From: Cyathus striatus
Lineage: Eukaryota > Basidiomycota > Agaricomycetes > Agaricales > Nidulariaceae
Assembly (NCBI GenBank): GCA_025738555.1
Contig: JAOVFP010000005.1
Location: forward strand, 434,001 to 498,000
Length of the DNA: 64,000 nt
Direction of reading: 5' to 3'
Part shown: positions 30,496 to 42,700 of the stretch, one piece after another
How the letters are laid out: every line of letters begins with the position of its first letter
Numbering within the stretch: the stretch's first letter is position 1
The notes under the pieces: generated by a model
Seen by the model: only the letters and a program-made list of their open reading frames with translations
What the model was told of the DNA's origin: nothing
Databases searched by the model: none
Position numbers and translations under genes: made by a program

Positions 30496-32260
30496 GGGGA
30501 AATCAAACTTGGCTCTTTTGTTGTGCCAAGCAGTTTTTTGTTGCGTGGGAACTTCATTTTGTTTCGACCGAGATTTGACACACCTACATCGTATCGAAAC
30601 AAATGGCTGATGGCAGGACCCTTGAAATCTCCACCAAAGGTTTGATACGGATCCCCTTATGCTGGCCAGAAAAATCTCTGAGGTCAGATACACTTTGGCG
30701 GGCATCCCCCTACTGGAACCATAAATATTCGCACGATGTCGTGTTTAGCGTCCCCCTATAGCGCTGGCCCGAGGAGTAGGTATGATACCTGTCCACTATC
30801 TACAGCACAGCCTCATCCTTTTTCGCATCAACATTACGTAGCCCTACACGCACCTCACTACTTACCGCTCACTCGCGTACACTTGACCCTGACCTACATA
30901 CCTGACTTACCAGCCGATTGAAACAGTGAACATTTCCGATTCCACTGCCTTAATGCAGTATCCGATGCTGAATGCACTTGAATATCCGTTCTATCAACCA
31001 CTGCCTTAAATTGAAACCTCTCAGCAATGCCTCGTCTACCCTACTTCTTAGCGGGCACCTTCAAACACACACTACTTTGCTTTGTATTCAGGACTATCTC
31101 TTTTTTATCCATACCGAAATTTGCATATAAGTAGTGCACCAGCAATGAACATTTTCATTGCACATTTTAGCCTTGTATAAAGCTTCTTATGATGTCAGCC
31201 TACAATGTCAGTGATGATATGAACAAGGGGAAGGTTGAATCAGGTAATAGTGCGAATGCACGACTTGCAGCTGAAGCAGGTGCTATCCAAATTCTTAAAT
31301 GACGGCGACACAGATATTCTGTACTCTCACCCTCTGAACTTTTTGCAATGGCTCGGGTTAGTATTTTGGCACCACTGAGCAATCAATCTTATGGAATAGT
31401 CATTGCAAAAGACCAATTACTACTTGGGAAAGGCATGTGCATGTTCTAGTTTGGGTATTGCTACTTACATCTTGTGCAGTCGTTACAATGTATGAGAAAG
31501 GTGCTGGAAAGGGTGAGAAGCATAACTGGGTCCCATCTTCAGCTAATATCAGTGCTATTTCCTACATTGGAATGCAAGTGTGGCAACAATTAAGGCCTGG
31601 CCATCGTCACTTTCATGGGGTTTTTGGTCTCACAGCCTGACTAGGTCTGCCACAATTTATTCACATTCCAGCTACCTCATTTCTCTGTGAAATTTCACCT
31701 GCTTCGATTTAGCCATTACCTCAAAATGACTCTATTGTTGAAATGCACAGTAAAATGTTTACTCAGGCATATGTAGGGATTTCAGAGCAAAAAGAGCTTG
31801 CTTTGAGCGCTGCAAAACGTTTAGTGACATGCCAGAAATGCTCTAATGCTAATACAACAGATAATAACTAATTTCGGTTACTTCGGAGGTTAGATACTAT
31901 GTCCCCCTATAAACACGAAAATTTGTTACCTAGATACGCTATCCCCCTACAATTCACGAAATTTTTTATGATTTTTGTCCCCCCATTCTGAGCAAAAAAT
32001 AGCAATTTTCGTATCAAACCTTTGGTGGAGATTTCAAGGGTCCTCTGATGGCTCTGGCGTTCACACGTGCACCTCCGAGTCCGAGTGAGTCAAGCAGTCG
32101 CTTACTTCATCTTCAAGCTCCGACACAACATCGACTAGGTACGCTCGTAACGAGATCGCTTCGAAACGACGTCGCGTCCTTTCTTTGATTTCCGTGGGAA
32201 GATATTTTGTTTCGACCGCAAATCGTTTCGTTTTGCCAAGAGGGCAAGTTTGATTTCCCC
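30496..32260. mobile_element. 1.77 kb inverted-repeat element with TA target duplication
   Basis: GGGGAAATCAAACTTG at the left end and its inverted form at the right are flanked by TA (30494-30495, 32261-32262). A second inverted pair further in, with CTTGAAATCTCCACC and AAAGGTTTGATACG, lies near 30620-30650 and 32010-32043. TA duplications suggest the Tc1/mariner group, but the end sequence is not typical. It carries a decayed gene at 31189-31871. Confidence 0.6.
31189..31871 (+). pseudogene. Decayed gene inside the TA-flanked element, family not named
   Basis: From an ATG at 31189 the frame reads ARLAAEAGAIQILK, meets TGA at 31300 and continues with RYSVLSPSELFAMARVSILA and SYGIVIAKDQLLLGK. 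A GC..AG intron (GCATGT...GTGCAG, about 47 nt) would join it to VVTMYEKGAGKGEKHNW and ISAISYIGMQVWQQL. Further on the frame has one TGA and one TAG, then ends with ALSAAKRLVTCQKCSNAN and TAA at 31869. I have seen similar sequences in mushroom genomes but cannot name a domain. Its position inside an inverted-repeat element suggests an element-encoded protein. Confidence 0.5.
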
Positions 32261-32262
32261 TA

Positions 32263-32520
32263 ATAGCAAAGTAGCGATTACCATCTAAATCAGCACTGTA
32301 TTTGATGATATCCCTGATACTTTCCGAATGAGACTAATTCAATTTTGAATACATAAACACTTTGCAAGATTAATAAATGTGTGTTGTCAACCTACGCCCA
32401 CATTTACTAACATGGGCACACTAAACGAACAACATAGTGTTTTTACTCGTAATTGCTCGTGCTGTAAGTGAACTTCAGCTTCTGTAATTCACGTAAGGTA
32501 ATAATATATGTTCATTTCCA
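32263..32520. promoter_or_regulatory. 5' flank of the second DUF6533 gene
   Basis: AT-rich. A first exon with the start codon probably lies in its last 60 bases, before the acceptor TTTCCAG at 32515-32521, but I could not place the ATG. Confidence 0.25.
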
Positions 32521-33714
32521 GTGATTCCCTTCGTGATTCTCCTTTATGATCACTTTAGTACTTATCCATTTGAGCTTAAATACATCTGGAAGTGAGCTCA
32601 AGATTCCATCGCCTTCCACCTGTTAATTTATTGTCGATCGAGTTAGACGTTCGCTAACGCCTGTCAAGTTCGCGTACATTTTCAGTCGGTACCTTGCTCT
32701 CGTGTGTCAAATGTAAGCTATTGGACGCCTCATGTTTCTAGTGGTGCATAATAACTAACAAAGAAAACAAGTGCGAATATAATCTTCGTATTCTCCAAAT
32801 TGCAGAAGGCCCCTGCTGATCCATTGATATGCCAATACTGGTATACATCTTCGATGATATCCGTCCATCTACTAGGATTTCCGTTAAATGCAATTGGGAT
32901 GCTACAAGGTATGTCATATTAGTATCGTCTATTCATGTTCTACAACAGATATATATCTCAGTATACGCTTTGCATGGAAATAACCGTAAAATTGGAATAC
33001 TTCTAGTATTGTTACTGACTATATTCCTTGGATTATGTATACACTACACGTTATTGTGTTTTCATCATAACGTCTATGATAATGTATGCATCGTTGAATT
33101 CGTATCAGCGGATTTGATTTATTTTTGGTACGCTCTCTCGTTTAGTCCGTTACTTTGTCTGCTTGCCTAATTTTTATACATACAGGATATTTTTGATAAG
33201 TTCACAAATAATAGTAGTATTCTTAACACTGGCCAAAACGCATCCTACAACTCGATGTACTAATATAGTTCGCAAAGCTGTACTTAATGAGGGAGGACTC
33301 TTCGTATTCGTGCTTGGTATGTGAATACAACTTCATATTGCAGTGTGAGTATAAAGCTGAAACTTCCTGGCAAGTACTTTCAATCGCCTTCGTTATACCT
33401 TCCGGCCATGTTGTTCGTGTTGTATATTTAAGCTTGGTGCCTCAGTGCGTTTCTGTCTTGCGCTCATGCTGTACTCCATTTTGTCTGATCTTGCACATTA
33501 CTAGTTGGATGCTAACCATATTTCCGGTCTTGGTGTGTAATTATTCATCTTTCAATATCTAAGCTCTCAACTGTGCTGAGTCGATGGTCATTTCTTGCAG
33601 ACATGTAGAATGATCAAGGGGTTCTTCCAGACAGTAATTTCCGATGTTTCCACTGATGAGTCAAGTCCATCTAGTGGAGTAGAATTAACTAGCTTCATTG
33701 ATATGATTAGTTAA
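32521..33714 (+). pseudogene. Second DUF6533-type membrane protein gene, probably decayed
   Basis: Recognisable pieces in order: LLYDHFSTYPFELKYIWK (about 32537-32592), RYLALVCQM (about 32689-32715), then CNWDATRYVILVSSIHVLQQ, ISVYALHGNNRKIGILL (from about 32889) with a following helix, then after a short intron IFLISSQIIVVFLTLAKTH and AVLNEGGLFVFVL. A hydrophilic C-terminus (TVISDVSTDESSPSSGVELT) ends TAA at 33712-33714. These match the DUF6533 family order also seen at 15.1-16.7 kb. Two junctions do not keep frame with normal splice sites: between the first two motifs, and around 33340-33600 where the usual SRFLLNLR-type motif is not found. A pseudogene or strongly divergent copy is more likely than a working gene. 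Confidence 0.65.
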
Positions 33715-35329
33715 TATTGTACTTGTAGCACATGAGATGCAGCCTTTAAAGAGGCTTGAAGAAAACATTTTTGAAATAGGGTATGCACTAGCGTCTCAAG
33801 TAATATTACACTCAGTTCTTCTAGTAAGAATTAAAACCGAACTCCTGGCGTGAGCTCTCTCTCTGAATCCATTCCACACGAGCAAACCTCGATAGACTTC
33901 CTCGTCCTTACATAGTACTACGACCTCAGCAACTGCACGTCTACTATTCGAAGCTGATCCCATATCATGTGCCGTCAGCACCTAATACGAGATGACGAAA
34001 AGGCTTCAAGCTGGCGTCCTCATGCTAAATATATAGAATGCGTCGGAGAGGCTGAGCCTGATGAGGATTTCGGGAACGATTTAGGAGAGAGCGAAGGACA
34101 GCGGGGCGAGAAGTAGAAGATATCGTTGAGGTAGGCTGTGCGGTGCCGGCGTCGCGAGGGTTGAAGGGGGGAGGTAGAAGTCGTTGGTTACGTGGAAGAC
34201 TTACGGAGAGTTGGAATTCGGGGACCGGGTGCTTACTACTTCCTCCGCCTCGTGACTTCATCTACATATCTCACTCGTATAACCAGCCGGTTCATCATCA
34301 TTATCACGCTCTTCTCTGCATACTACTTTCCTCGAAGTCTCCACCCCAGCCAGTCTCACCAACTCCTTCAGAGGTCCCTCCACTCTTCCGTCAGTTATAT
34401 CCTTACGGTAGTAATAAGACACGATCTCTCAGTCCCCTTAGTAGCGCCCACACAAGAAGTACGGGTGGAACGGAAGTGCTAGGTAAGCAGTGGCGGAGGA
34501 AGGAACAACAACAGTCGGCAATATAAGGACTGATGGACGAAGTCGTCCGGTTGTAGCTCTACGAGAGATGGTGCGTGCGGCCGGCGAGTAGTAGGTGTTA
34601 AACAGGTTACACCCTGTTTCGGCCGGCTTACTACGGAAATCGGTGTATCGATCTACGAAGGAACGTTAGTGTATCTCGTCGATGTAATTGAGAAGGGGGG
34701 GAATAACTTACTATGGTCATCTCGTATTACGAATTCTCTCTTCCATTCTACACCCCCATCCGCTTCCGCTTCATAACGCCCCACTGTCCAGGAGGAGCAA
34801 GAAACAAGGCAATCTACTTCACAGCATGAACGTTCTTTCGTGGATCTCGCGTAGACGTGGAGGATTTACAAATGTGAGGCTGCGAATTTTCAGAGTCGAT
34901 GATAAGAGGTACCAGTATGATATGAACGAGAGCCAGAAGAGGGCATTAGAAGTTCTCGTTGGGAGGTGGAAGTAGATAAAGGGGGGTGAGAGAGAGACAG
35001 AAGATAGTAGAACACCTCTATCTTGCGGGAGAAAGGAGAGTCGATAGAGTATGCTGCATTTGCTGGTTTGGGAAAAGCGAGGGGGGGATACGATGTGCGC
35101 CGATACGCTCGTTTCACTGCTTCTCACGGTACGTGATTCGAGATATCTTCCGTGAGGGAAGAACGAAAATGGAGTACAATGTGCTTGCTGGTTTGGGGAA
35201 GGCTGGGTAGAATACATGTGCGGGGACACGTTCGCTATAATGCTTCTTACGGGACTTGGGCTGAGGCTGCGTAGTTCTTCGTCATAATGTAGAACTACAC
35301 CTTAGAATCCCAAGCATCAACTATAGATC
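33715..35329. other. G/A- and C/T-rich region with a degenerate tandem duplication
   Basis: Two ~125-bp copies (about 35040-35160 and 35165-35285) share TGCTGGTTTGGG, ACACGTTCGCT-like and CTTCTCACGG-like pieces. Frames on both strands (34025-34261, 34143-34526, 34688-34975, 34819-35229) are compositional, Arg/Gly- or Ser/Pro-rich, and are not called as genes. Confidence 0.35.
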
Positions 35330-35830
35330 CACGCACCAAAAAACCTCCCCTCCAACCCACCTCCCCAACCCCTCGCGCCCCTACTCATCACCGAATTCCG
35401 ACATCGTCTATCATCACATTGTCCCTAGTTTGTAAGCAGATACTCGACAATGACAGACATGGGGCTTCGAGCATGCACTTGCGATCTGCGTCGCCGTAGA
35501 TATGTGAAGCGGAGAATCTTGCGTGTACATGAAAGTTGTTGCCTATAAAGGTTGAACGTTGAACGTTGAGCGCCAGTGAGGTAGGCCTCTGCTGTGGAGG
35601 GAGCGGACCTTTCATTTATTTGTACTTGTTTCAAATGCATTACCATCACATGACATGTTGGTTGGTCCGCAGTGGTCCCCAAACATTCCACTGCACTTTC
35701 TATCGAAACCCAACGCTACATAAACCTCCACACCCAACCCAATCATGTACAATCCGCATGAACCGTGCGTACTAATTCTACTCAAGTCACTCACTGTATC
35801 AAATAATATCTCGTAAAAGCATAATTTAAA
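35330..35830. repeat. Dispersed repeat, copy B (uninterrupted)
   Basis: Counterpart of 20481-21095 plus 25602-25730. The junction that is split in copy A is intact here at GGTTGGTCCGCAG (about 35660-35675). This is the empty-site comparison for the 4.5 kb element. Confidence 0.6.
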
Positions 35831-35919
35831 AATTCGATATCACGACCTACGAACTCACCCCTCCACAACCACTACGCAACACCTACCCCACCCCAAACAT
35901 CCCCTAAATCCCACTTCAC

Positions 35920-36186
35920 GTGTTCGGGTTTCCAATTAAACCAAGTGACATCGAAGAGCTAGGAGAAAGACTCAACATCCCAACCAACATCCGACATCGC
36001 TTCAACATTATCTTAGATACAATCCTTGAACAAATTCCTCCTCGGTATCTTTACAATCCTCCGATGCAGGAGATTGAATTTCAAAGATACGGAGCAACGT
36101 GTATCGTTTTGGGGTCGAATATTAATGAGATGCGGATGATTAAAGAGGTTCATGATACCTTGCAGACACGGTTTAAGCCAGGCTGA
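35920..36186 (+). CDS. Small unknown protein, start codon apparently lost
   Basis: An open frame of 88 codons ending at TGA 36184-36186. It reads FGFPIKPSDIEELGERLNIP, then RFNIILDTILEQIPPRYLYN, IVLGSNINEMRMIKEVHDTL and QTRFKPG: a helix-rich soluble protein by appearance. The first codon with good context is GTG at 35920, directly followed by TTCGGG, with an in-frame stop upstream and no splice acceptor nearby, so an ATG mutated to GTG is possible. Family not recognised. Confidence 0.45.
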   Translation: MFGFPIKPSDIEELGERLNIPTNIRHRFNIILDTILEQIPPRYLYNPPMQEIEFQRYGATCIVLGSNINEMRMIKEVHDTLQTRFKPG

Positions 36187-36956
36187 CTTAAGCTCGACTG
36201 ATATGTATTATACTTCTATTGACCATTGTTAAGTCTGGTGGTGGATCATTCTGAGTGGCTGAACTGGAATGAATAGGCTATTTATATGATTAACATCAGC
36301 TAAATTGTCAACACAAATGCGACGGATTCCATACATAGTAGAGTTGGGGCTGCACTTATATACATTGAAGTTGTGGTCAACAATATTGATATAGATATCT
36401 AGCTCACAACCAACAACGGATGCGAAAGATGCTAGCTCCGTGAGATCGATGTCGACGGCGGCAACAATCTTCCTCGCCATTCTGGTATCATCTTTCATCC
36501 ATCCTATCATTCAATCTTAGTGAGACACCAATGAACCCTGCCCATTCGGTGGGCTCACCGTACCAAAAAGCAATGCTGCCTCACAACTTCTCTGAAGAGA
36601 CAAACCAGCGCGATGCCCTACACTATGGAAGTACAATGGGGCAGCGGGCATGTAATAATCTTTCATATGGAAAGAGAGATTCTAATCACCTATCTCTAAA
36701 CATCGATCATGGGACGCGAATTACAATGTGTGTTGTATAAGCACTGCGGCTGTACTCTGCTTTGCAGGAGTTTGTACTATATGATACATACCATCTTTTC
36801 CATCTATCGTTGTGACCCTAAGGCTACACTGTATCCAAGGCCTATATAACACTCGTCTCGCAATGCTTCTGTCGTAGATACGCCCGACCTTCAGCTTCAC
36901 AATCCCAGAGTTTAATCCACTTCTGTTGATCAGACAGTGACCTTCATCAGCTCAGC
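36187..36956. other. Region with a duplicated fragment and uncertain frames
   Basis: 36505-36600 resembles 14125-14240. A minus frame at 36229-36510 (MARKIVAAVDIDLTELASFA... inside) has balanced composition but overlaps this duplicated segment and has no recognised domain. Plus frame 36531-36740 is likewise unrecognised. Confidence 0.3.
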
Positions 36957-37480
36957 ATGGTTTACATCCAAACTCACTTGTTCTGTTGCTGCCTTCCTGT
37001 AAGGTTTGGTGTCCTCGTGAGGAAATTTTATATTATTTCTTCAAGAAAGCTGTATTCACTCTCTTTCCTAGGCATTATCCATCTTGGGCTTGGCTGGGGG
37101 CGGAATCGTATCTGTGTATGGCTGGATCCAGCTCACTAAACCGAGTACGTTGCTCCTATTTCATCGCCTTTCGTCATTGCTGATAATATAATCATAATGA
37201 TTCAGAGCATCATCAGCCATCGACGTTCATTAATGAATTCTTCCTCTACACCCAGCCAATCCTATTCCTTCCCAATATCTTGAGAGGAGAACTTGGTATG
37301 GACATGGTTGTACAGTATCTTCAGCATACTGTGACAATCAAGCCCGATGGCTTTCCTTGGAGTGCTGCAATGCCAAAGGTCCTTCACCTTGTTAGGGAGC
37401 TTAAGGCACTCAATACATACATCATTCAATTCCATTGTGCACTGGTTATGGCATGTTCATATATCTCTTTATGAGCAGTG
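36957..37480 (+). pseudogene. Coding-like remnant upstream of hAT copy 1
   Basis: One frame reads LFPRHYPSWAWLGAESYLC; a GT..AG intron (about 37142-37205, GTACGT...TTCAG) would lead to STFINEFFLYTQPILFLPNI, LGMDMVVQYLQHTVTIKPDG and AAMPKVLHLVRELKALN. The composition and conservation-like pattern suggest real protein, but there is no clear start and the frame stops at 37472. Family unknown; perhaps part of a captured host gene or an unrelated relic. Confidence 0.35.
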
Positions 37481-37488
37481 TTAAAAGT

Positions 37489-39745
37489 ATGCCAGCAGTG
37501 ACCACACCCAGTGCACATGAACCCACAAAGAAGAGATCTAAGAACAAGGGCCTGAACTCCAATGATGACATTGATTATGCTCCACCAAAATGACAACAGC
37601 CAGAGAATGAAACTGATGTGCCATCAGTTGTTTTTAATTCGGATGGAGAGGAAGTCATTGAGGAGTTGGATTTATGCAAAGATATTGTGAGTATAACAAT
37701 TTTAGCTGCACTTTTACTTACCTTGCTTTATTATAGAATGAGAAGCACAAGCGGAAAGGCTCTGAACAGCTAGCTAAAGTGCAAGATACATGCAAAAACA
37801 AGCAGAAGACAAAGGTTAGTTCAATGCCATACTTAATATACTCTGAGCACTCACCTATTATTAGACAGGAGGGCCATGTGGTCCCCTTGATTCTAGTGAG
37901 GAATCTGATGGTGGTACAGCACTTTGAGAAGTTCAAGCAGCTGCTGCAAAGCCAAAAGGAGCTCATTGAGGCCCAGCAAATCAAAGCATGCAGCACTACA
38001 TGGAACCTATCCCCATTATGCTTGCAGGGAAGTCAATGTGTTGGGAGTTCACATGCAAATACTGTCCATTGTACATTCTTGTATTCTTCACATCATGTTC
38101 TCTTTTCACTATTTGATATGTTAGTACATGTACCTTCACTCATACTGTTTGAGGAAAGGATGCAAAGTTTGATGATGAGAAGATGATACCCACTGGAGTC
38201 AATAATCTTGTGACTCACCTCACCAAATGTACTGCATATCAGAAAAGGAAGGCCAAAGCTGAGCAAGACACAGATGTTGATGATGGGGTACTGCTCATGA
38301 CATACAAGGAGACAAATTCCATTATGGACAAGTTTCTTTTAAAGGGTAAGCTGAACCTGGCTATTATGCATAGCAAGGCGGGTTTTCTTCGAATCTTTGC
38401 TGCATGGATCCTTGATAATGATTTGCCTTGGACTACTGGTGAATTGAATATGCTCGCCAATCTCTTCAAGTACCTTAAGATTTCATATGTGTTGCCAAGT
38501 GACACAGCAGTTCACAATGAGCTAGCCAAGATATTCAAAGAGTTGCATGAAAAAGTAGTTGAGGAACTAGTGGTATGATATTATCTGTTAATTGAATTGA
38601 ATCTGATATCAGTAACTGTACAGAATGTCAGAGCAGAAGTAGCATTTGCTACAGATACTTGGATGAACAAGCAGATGATTTATATGTTTGCTTGCTCCAT
38701 CACATCATTTATCAATGATGACTGGGAGCTAGTGGAATGAATCATTGATTTTTGGCCCTTGGAGAGTAAGAAGCATGAGGGAATCTACACAGCTCATTCA
38801 TTTGTGGACAGTGCTCACAAAGCTGGGGTTCTCAGCAAGATAACTACACCATAACAATCATTATACCAACACTTACCTTATGTTTGCAGTACTTCTCTGC
38901 AATTGCTATGGACAATATGAGTGTCAATGATGTTCTCTTTTGAAATGTAGTTTGTGCACTTCTCACCCTTTATGATATACCAGAACATGAAGATTGACAA
39001 ATTCACTGTCTGACACATATCATAAACCTTGTTGCACAGGCAATACTCTCTGCACTCAATGAAGCCAAGGAGTGCACAGAAGATGGTGGTGAGTCAGACC
39101 ACTTCTTCATGAACAAGAACATGCCTATCCATTACAACATTGAAGATGATGCAGAGCTGCAAGAGCTTGAAGCTAACAGAGATGTCAACATTGAGTTCAA
39201 CAATGATCGAAACACAGCTAAGGGGCCATATGAAAGGGAGCTAGATGAGGAGGAGATGAGTGATGTTGGGCAGAGTGGGTTAAAGAGGGTATGCATGCTG
39301 CCCATTCAATAGATGCTAATACTAAGTTCTAACTGACCCCAATTCACAGTTACCATAACTCATCCAGCTTTGATTCATTGTCAATAAAATCACATCTTTT
39401 CCTCAATGGAGACAGAGATTTTGGAAGATTGCATTAGGGGTATGTGGAGAGACCAGACAAGCTGATGATACAAATCCCAGTAGCCCTATTTTCACAAAGT
39501 TCATGGTCATATGTGATGTCCACACAAGATGGAATTCAATGCATGTTATGATTGGGTGAGCAATGATTCTTCATGAAGTATGCAAGCTATTGAGTCTTCT
39601 TTGAGATTCAATTTAATGATTCCATTGCTAGGCCATTAACAGATGGGTTTTTGAGACTGAAGAATATGAGGGGAAACAGTTGGGGAAAAGGGATTGGGAG
39701 CATCTGGATCATACATGGCGACTACTTGATGTATGTCATCAATGT
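37489..39745 (+). pseudogene. hAT transposase, copy 1 (N-terminal and central parts), with TGA stops
   Basis: From the ATG at 37489 (MPAVTTPSAHEPTKKRSK) the pieces run through a BED-type zinc finger (WEFTCKYC ... NNLVTHLTKC, with an intron between the cysteine and histidine parts), DKFLLKG and the central RNase H-like region (FATDTWMNKQ, AIAMDNMSVND, QIHCLTHIINLVAQAILSAL), then FWKI, TRWNSMHVMIG and RWVFETEEYEG. Stops at 37591, 37925, 37967, 38738, 38941, 38995 and 39557 are all TGA. Copy 2 has CGT at the first of the shared sites, TGC and CAT at the next two, and TGA at the last. The C-terminal dimerisation region is missing; the element is cut near a hairpin at 39756. Confidence 0.88.
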
Positions 39746-39755
39746 TCTCTCTGGT

Positions 39756-39797
39756 ATTCTGGAGACTTTTGCTAAAAATAGCAAAAGTCTCCAGAAT
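39756..39797. repeat. Perfect 19-bp inverted repeat with a 4-base loop
   Basis: ATTCTGGAGACTTTTGCTA, AAAA, then the exact complement. It sits where similarity to the other hAT copy ends, so it may mark a rearrangement junction or the end of another element. As RNA or single-stranded DNA it would form a very stable hairpin. Confidence 0.9.
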
Positions 39798-42700
39798 GCC
39801 TTGACAATAACAAATGATATACAGCTCCGAATTTTATGTTCAATAATACGTTTTAAAGCTCTTAAGCAGTAGCATAACATACTTAAAATGCACATAATTT
39901 CGTTGAGCCCAAGTAATGTGGTAAAGTGTGCAATACAGTCAAAACCTCACCTTTTTTCATCACTTCCTGTAGCATTATTCTGTGTATATAAAAATTTGTA
40001 AAAATCATATTATGATAGGGCAAGTCATGTATTACATATCTACATTTTACATGAAGAGATTTGAGCTACTTTGAGGAAAGTTATGTTTCTCGCAATCTTG
40101 TTTGTTTGTATTTTGTATGTGCAATATTTTTGATCGGCACTGTAGCTGTGGTAGAAGGAGAATGATAGAGAAAAGACACAAGAAAGAGTGGGAAGACACA
40201 CCAGTAGCATGATATGGATAACATGAATAGAACCTTAACCCTAACAACAAGTGATAGCAAAAGGATTCAATGAACCATGAAGGGATATAGAGGGGAGCAT
40301 GAGTTTCTGGGGCCACAGGTGGGGATGAGAGAGCATAAATACCTAAACCCTTTTTCACTGTACTACTAGCATCCAATCATGATGCAATCAATACTTTCTT
40401 GACACAAATAGGCTATTCCCCTCAAGACAGTAGTGTGGAGCACAGATAAAATGATAAGCAGCATGTTAGGATGGTGTCTGTGGTACTAGTTCAAAGGTGT
40501 TGCTGGTGTGGGAGGCCAGGACTTGAGAGATGAGGAGATTCTGATCAGAGAAAGAGGGAAACAGCTGACACATACTCTGTTACACAAGTCACAAAGTAAT
40601 GCTTGTCACAATTCATGTGATGCAATTTTTGAACCCTATCTGATATACACTATAACACTATCAATACTATTACCATACTATTATCACCCTATCCATATAC
40701 ATATACCAACAAAGTGTATATGGATAGTATACAGTTGGAGCCTTAGTCACAATCACATGTTAATATTGGGTCTGTGTGTTCTTTTAGGGTCTGTGCACTC
40801 TTTCAGAGTCTGTGTGTTCATTCCCCCAGTTCCCCACTTTCCATTGTTCCCGTACCTCATAACTCATTCTGACTTCTAATATGCTTAGCATACTTTTACC
40901 CTCTATAAAACAATTATTTCTACATTCTAAGTGCTACTTACAAACAGTATAATATATATGAGTTGTATTTAGTAGCTAAGGTAGAGGTCCTGAACTGTTA
41001 GCTAGCATGAGAACAATTTGTGCTAATAAGGGACATTTCTAGCCTAAGTAGGCAAGTGTCTAAGAATAGAAACATCAAGGTCAGAGCTTATTCTTGACAT
41101 CAGTAGGAAATAGTTACCAGTAAGGCTGGAGATTGAGCTAAGCATGCATCTATTCTAATAATAGATTATTGAAGCCATGTTATTGCATCATAGGAAAAGG
41201 CATGAGGACAAGACTCCTGGCAAGCACCACTATCTAACCACACTGTACCAGCACTGTGCATCAGCATGTCATAGGCATCTAGCCTGGCCTGAGACCTGGC
41301 ATTCCCAGCAGGCTAATTCAGTGGTTCCCATTTCCATGCATCAAAGTGCGCAGCATCATACTTTCATATGGAGTGCCTCACCTGTGGATGGGTTTCATTG
41401 TACTTTGCTATCTTCCCATATGGATGTGTTCTTGGTGCTCATATGCATATCACTCTGTGATTTACTCTGGTCCATCCCAGACATTGTGAAGGAATGAGTT
41501 GATTCACTCAGATAACATCACTACCTGACTATGACAAGGTAACTGCTTCACCCTAGAAAATAGATTGTCAGTATGATAGAATGAAAAAAAAACACTTAGC
41601 GAGTTAAGGAAATTAGTAACTGGTTGTTGACCTTCAAAGTTAGCTCAGGACTTGAGAAACTCAGTAGTGCATGCATAGAGTTAAGCCAAAAGGGTGGTAA
41701 AATTGCCCTCAGGTAGAACTTCAGGTATATACATGTGTGGCAATTGAAAAGGGAATAGTGCACATGTGCTCTCACATTGCCAGTGCCCAGAGAAACATAA
41801 CCTAAGCGAAAGGATATGAAATGGAAATATCATAGCAATGGTAATGAAATGAGAGACATGGAAAAAGGTAACAACAGTAATGTACAAAAGAAACCATGTT
41901 TTAGAACATAAGAAAGGGCTCACCATGCCAAATACCACTAAGACTTCTGGACAACACTGGCTACTCACACTTGATGCAACCACAAAATGCATGATGGAGC
42001 AGAGATGAAACACTACTACCCTCCCCAGAGGTAGCAGCATGGCAGTGGGCTAGGCTGCAGCTCGACATGCACACAAATGGTGGTGGGGTGCTCAGTGAGG
42101 TCCTTCAGCTGATGGAGTACCTGGAGTGGGAGTGGAGAATGTAAATTCTAGAACAACAATGTAGCAGTAAAACGAGGTTCAAGATATCAGATAAAAGAAA
42201 GAGAAAGAAAAGAGTGATCAAGAATAAATTTGAAATAAACACAAGCAGAGTATAATTGTCCCCTCACCTCAGCCTAACTCCCTGTTCCTTCCACCAATTG
42301 GAATGTCACACGATGATGGTAAAACCCAGTCACCATATCTTGACAGAAAAAGTATTGGTCTTGAGGGCCAAATGAGAGGCTTGTGATGAAAAAGAGGGGT
42401 CTTGATTGGGGTTAAACCCTAAGCCCTAGCATATTGTTTGGTCCAAGGGGTGCATGGTGCCAAGAAGGTCCGAACATCGTCCTGAAAGACCTTGAGAATG
42501 TACACTGCAAGCCTAGAGACAGAGACGAAGGAAAGAAGTAGTGAGTAGTAAGGAGTAGGAGTAAGTGGAACATGTTGTAGTGTATGCAAGATGCGACAGT
42601 GCATACGTGCATCACATGTTGTTTGGCATCAGCTTCCCAATATTTGGTGAGGCTGCACCATGTCTCTAAGTCCGCACACAGAATGAAAACATAGAAATCC

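Noticed and set aside
39936..40142. Possible 207-bp Tc1-type MITE (TA, CAGTC...CACTG, TA)
   Set aside because: Only four to five end bases match in inverted orientation, which is too little.
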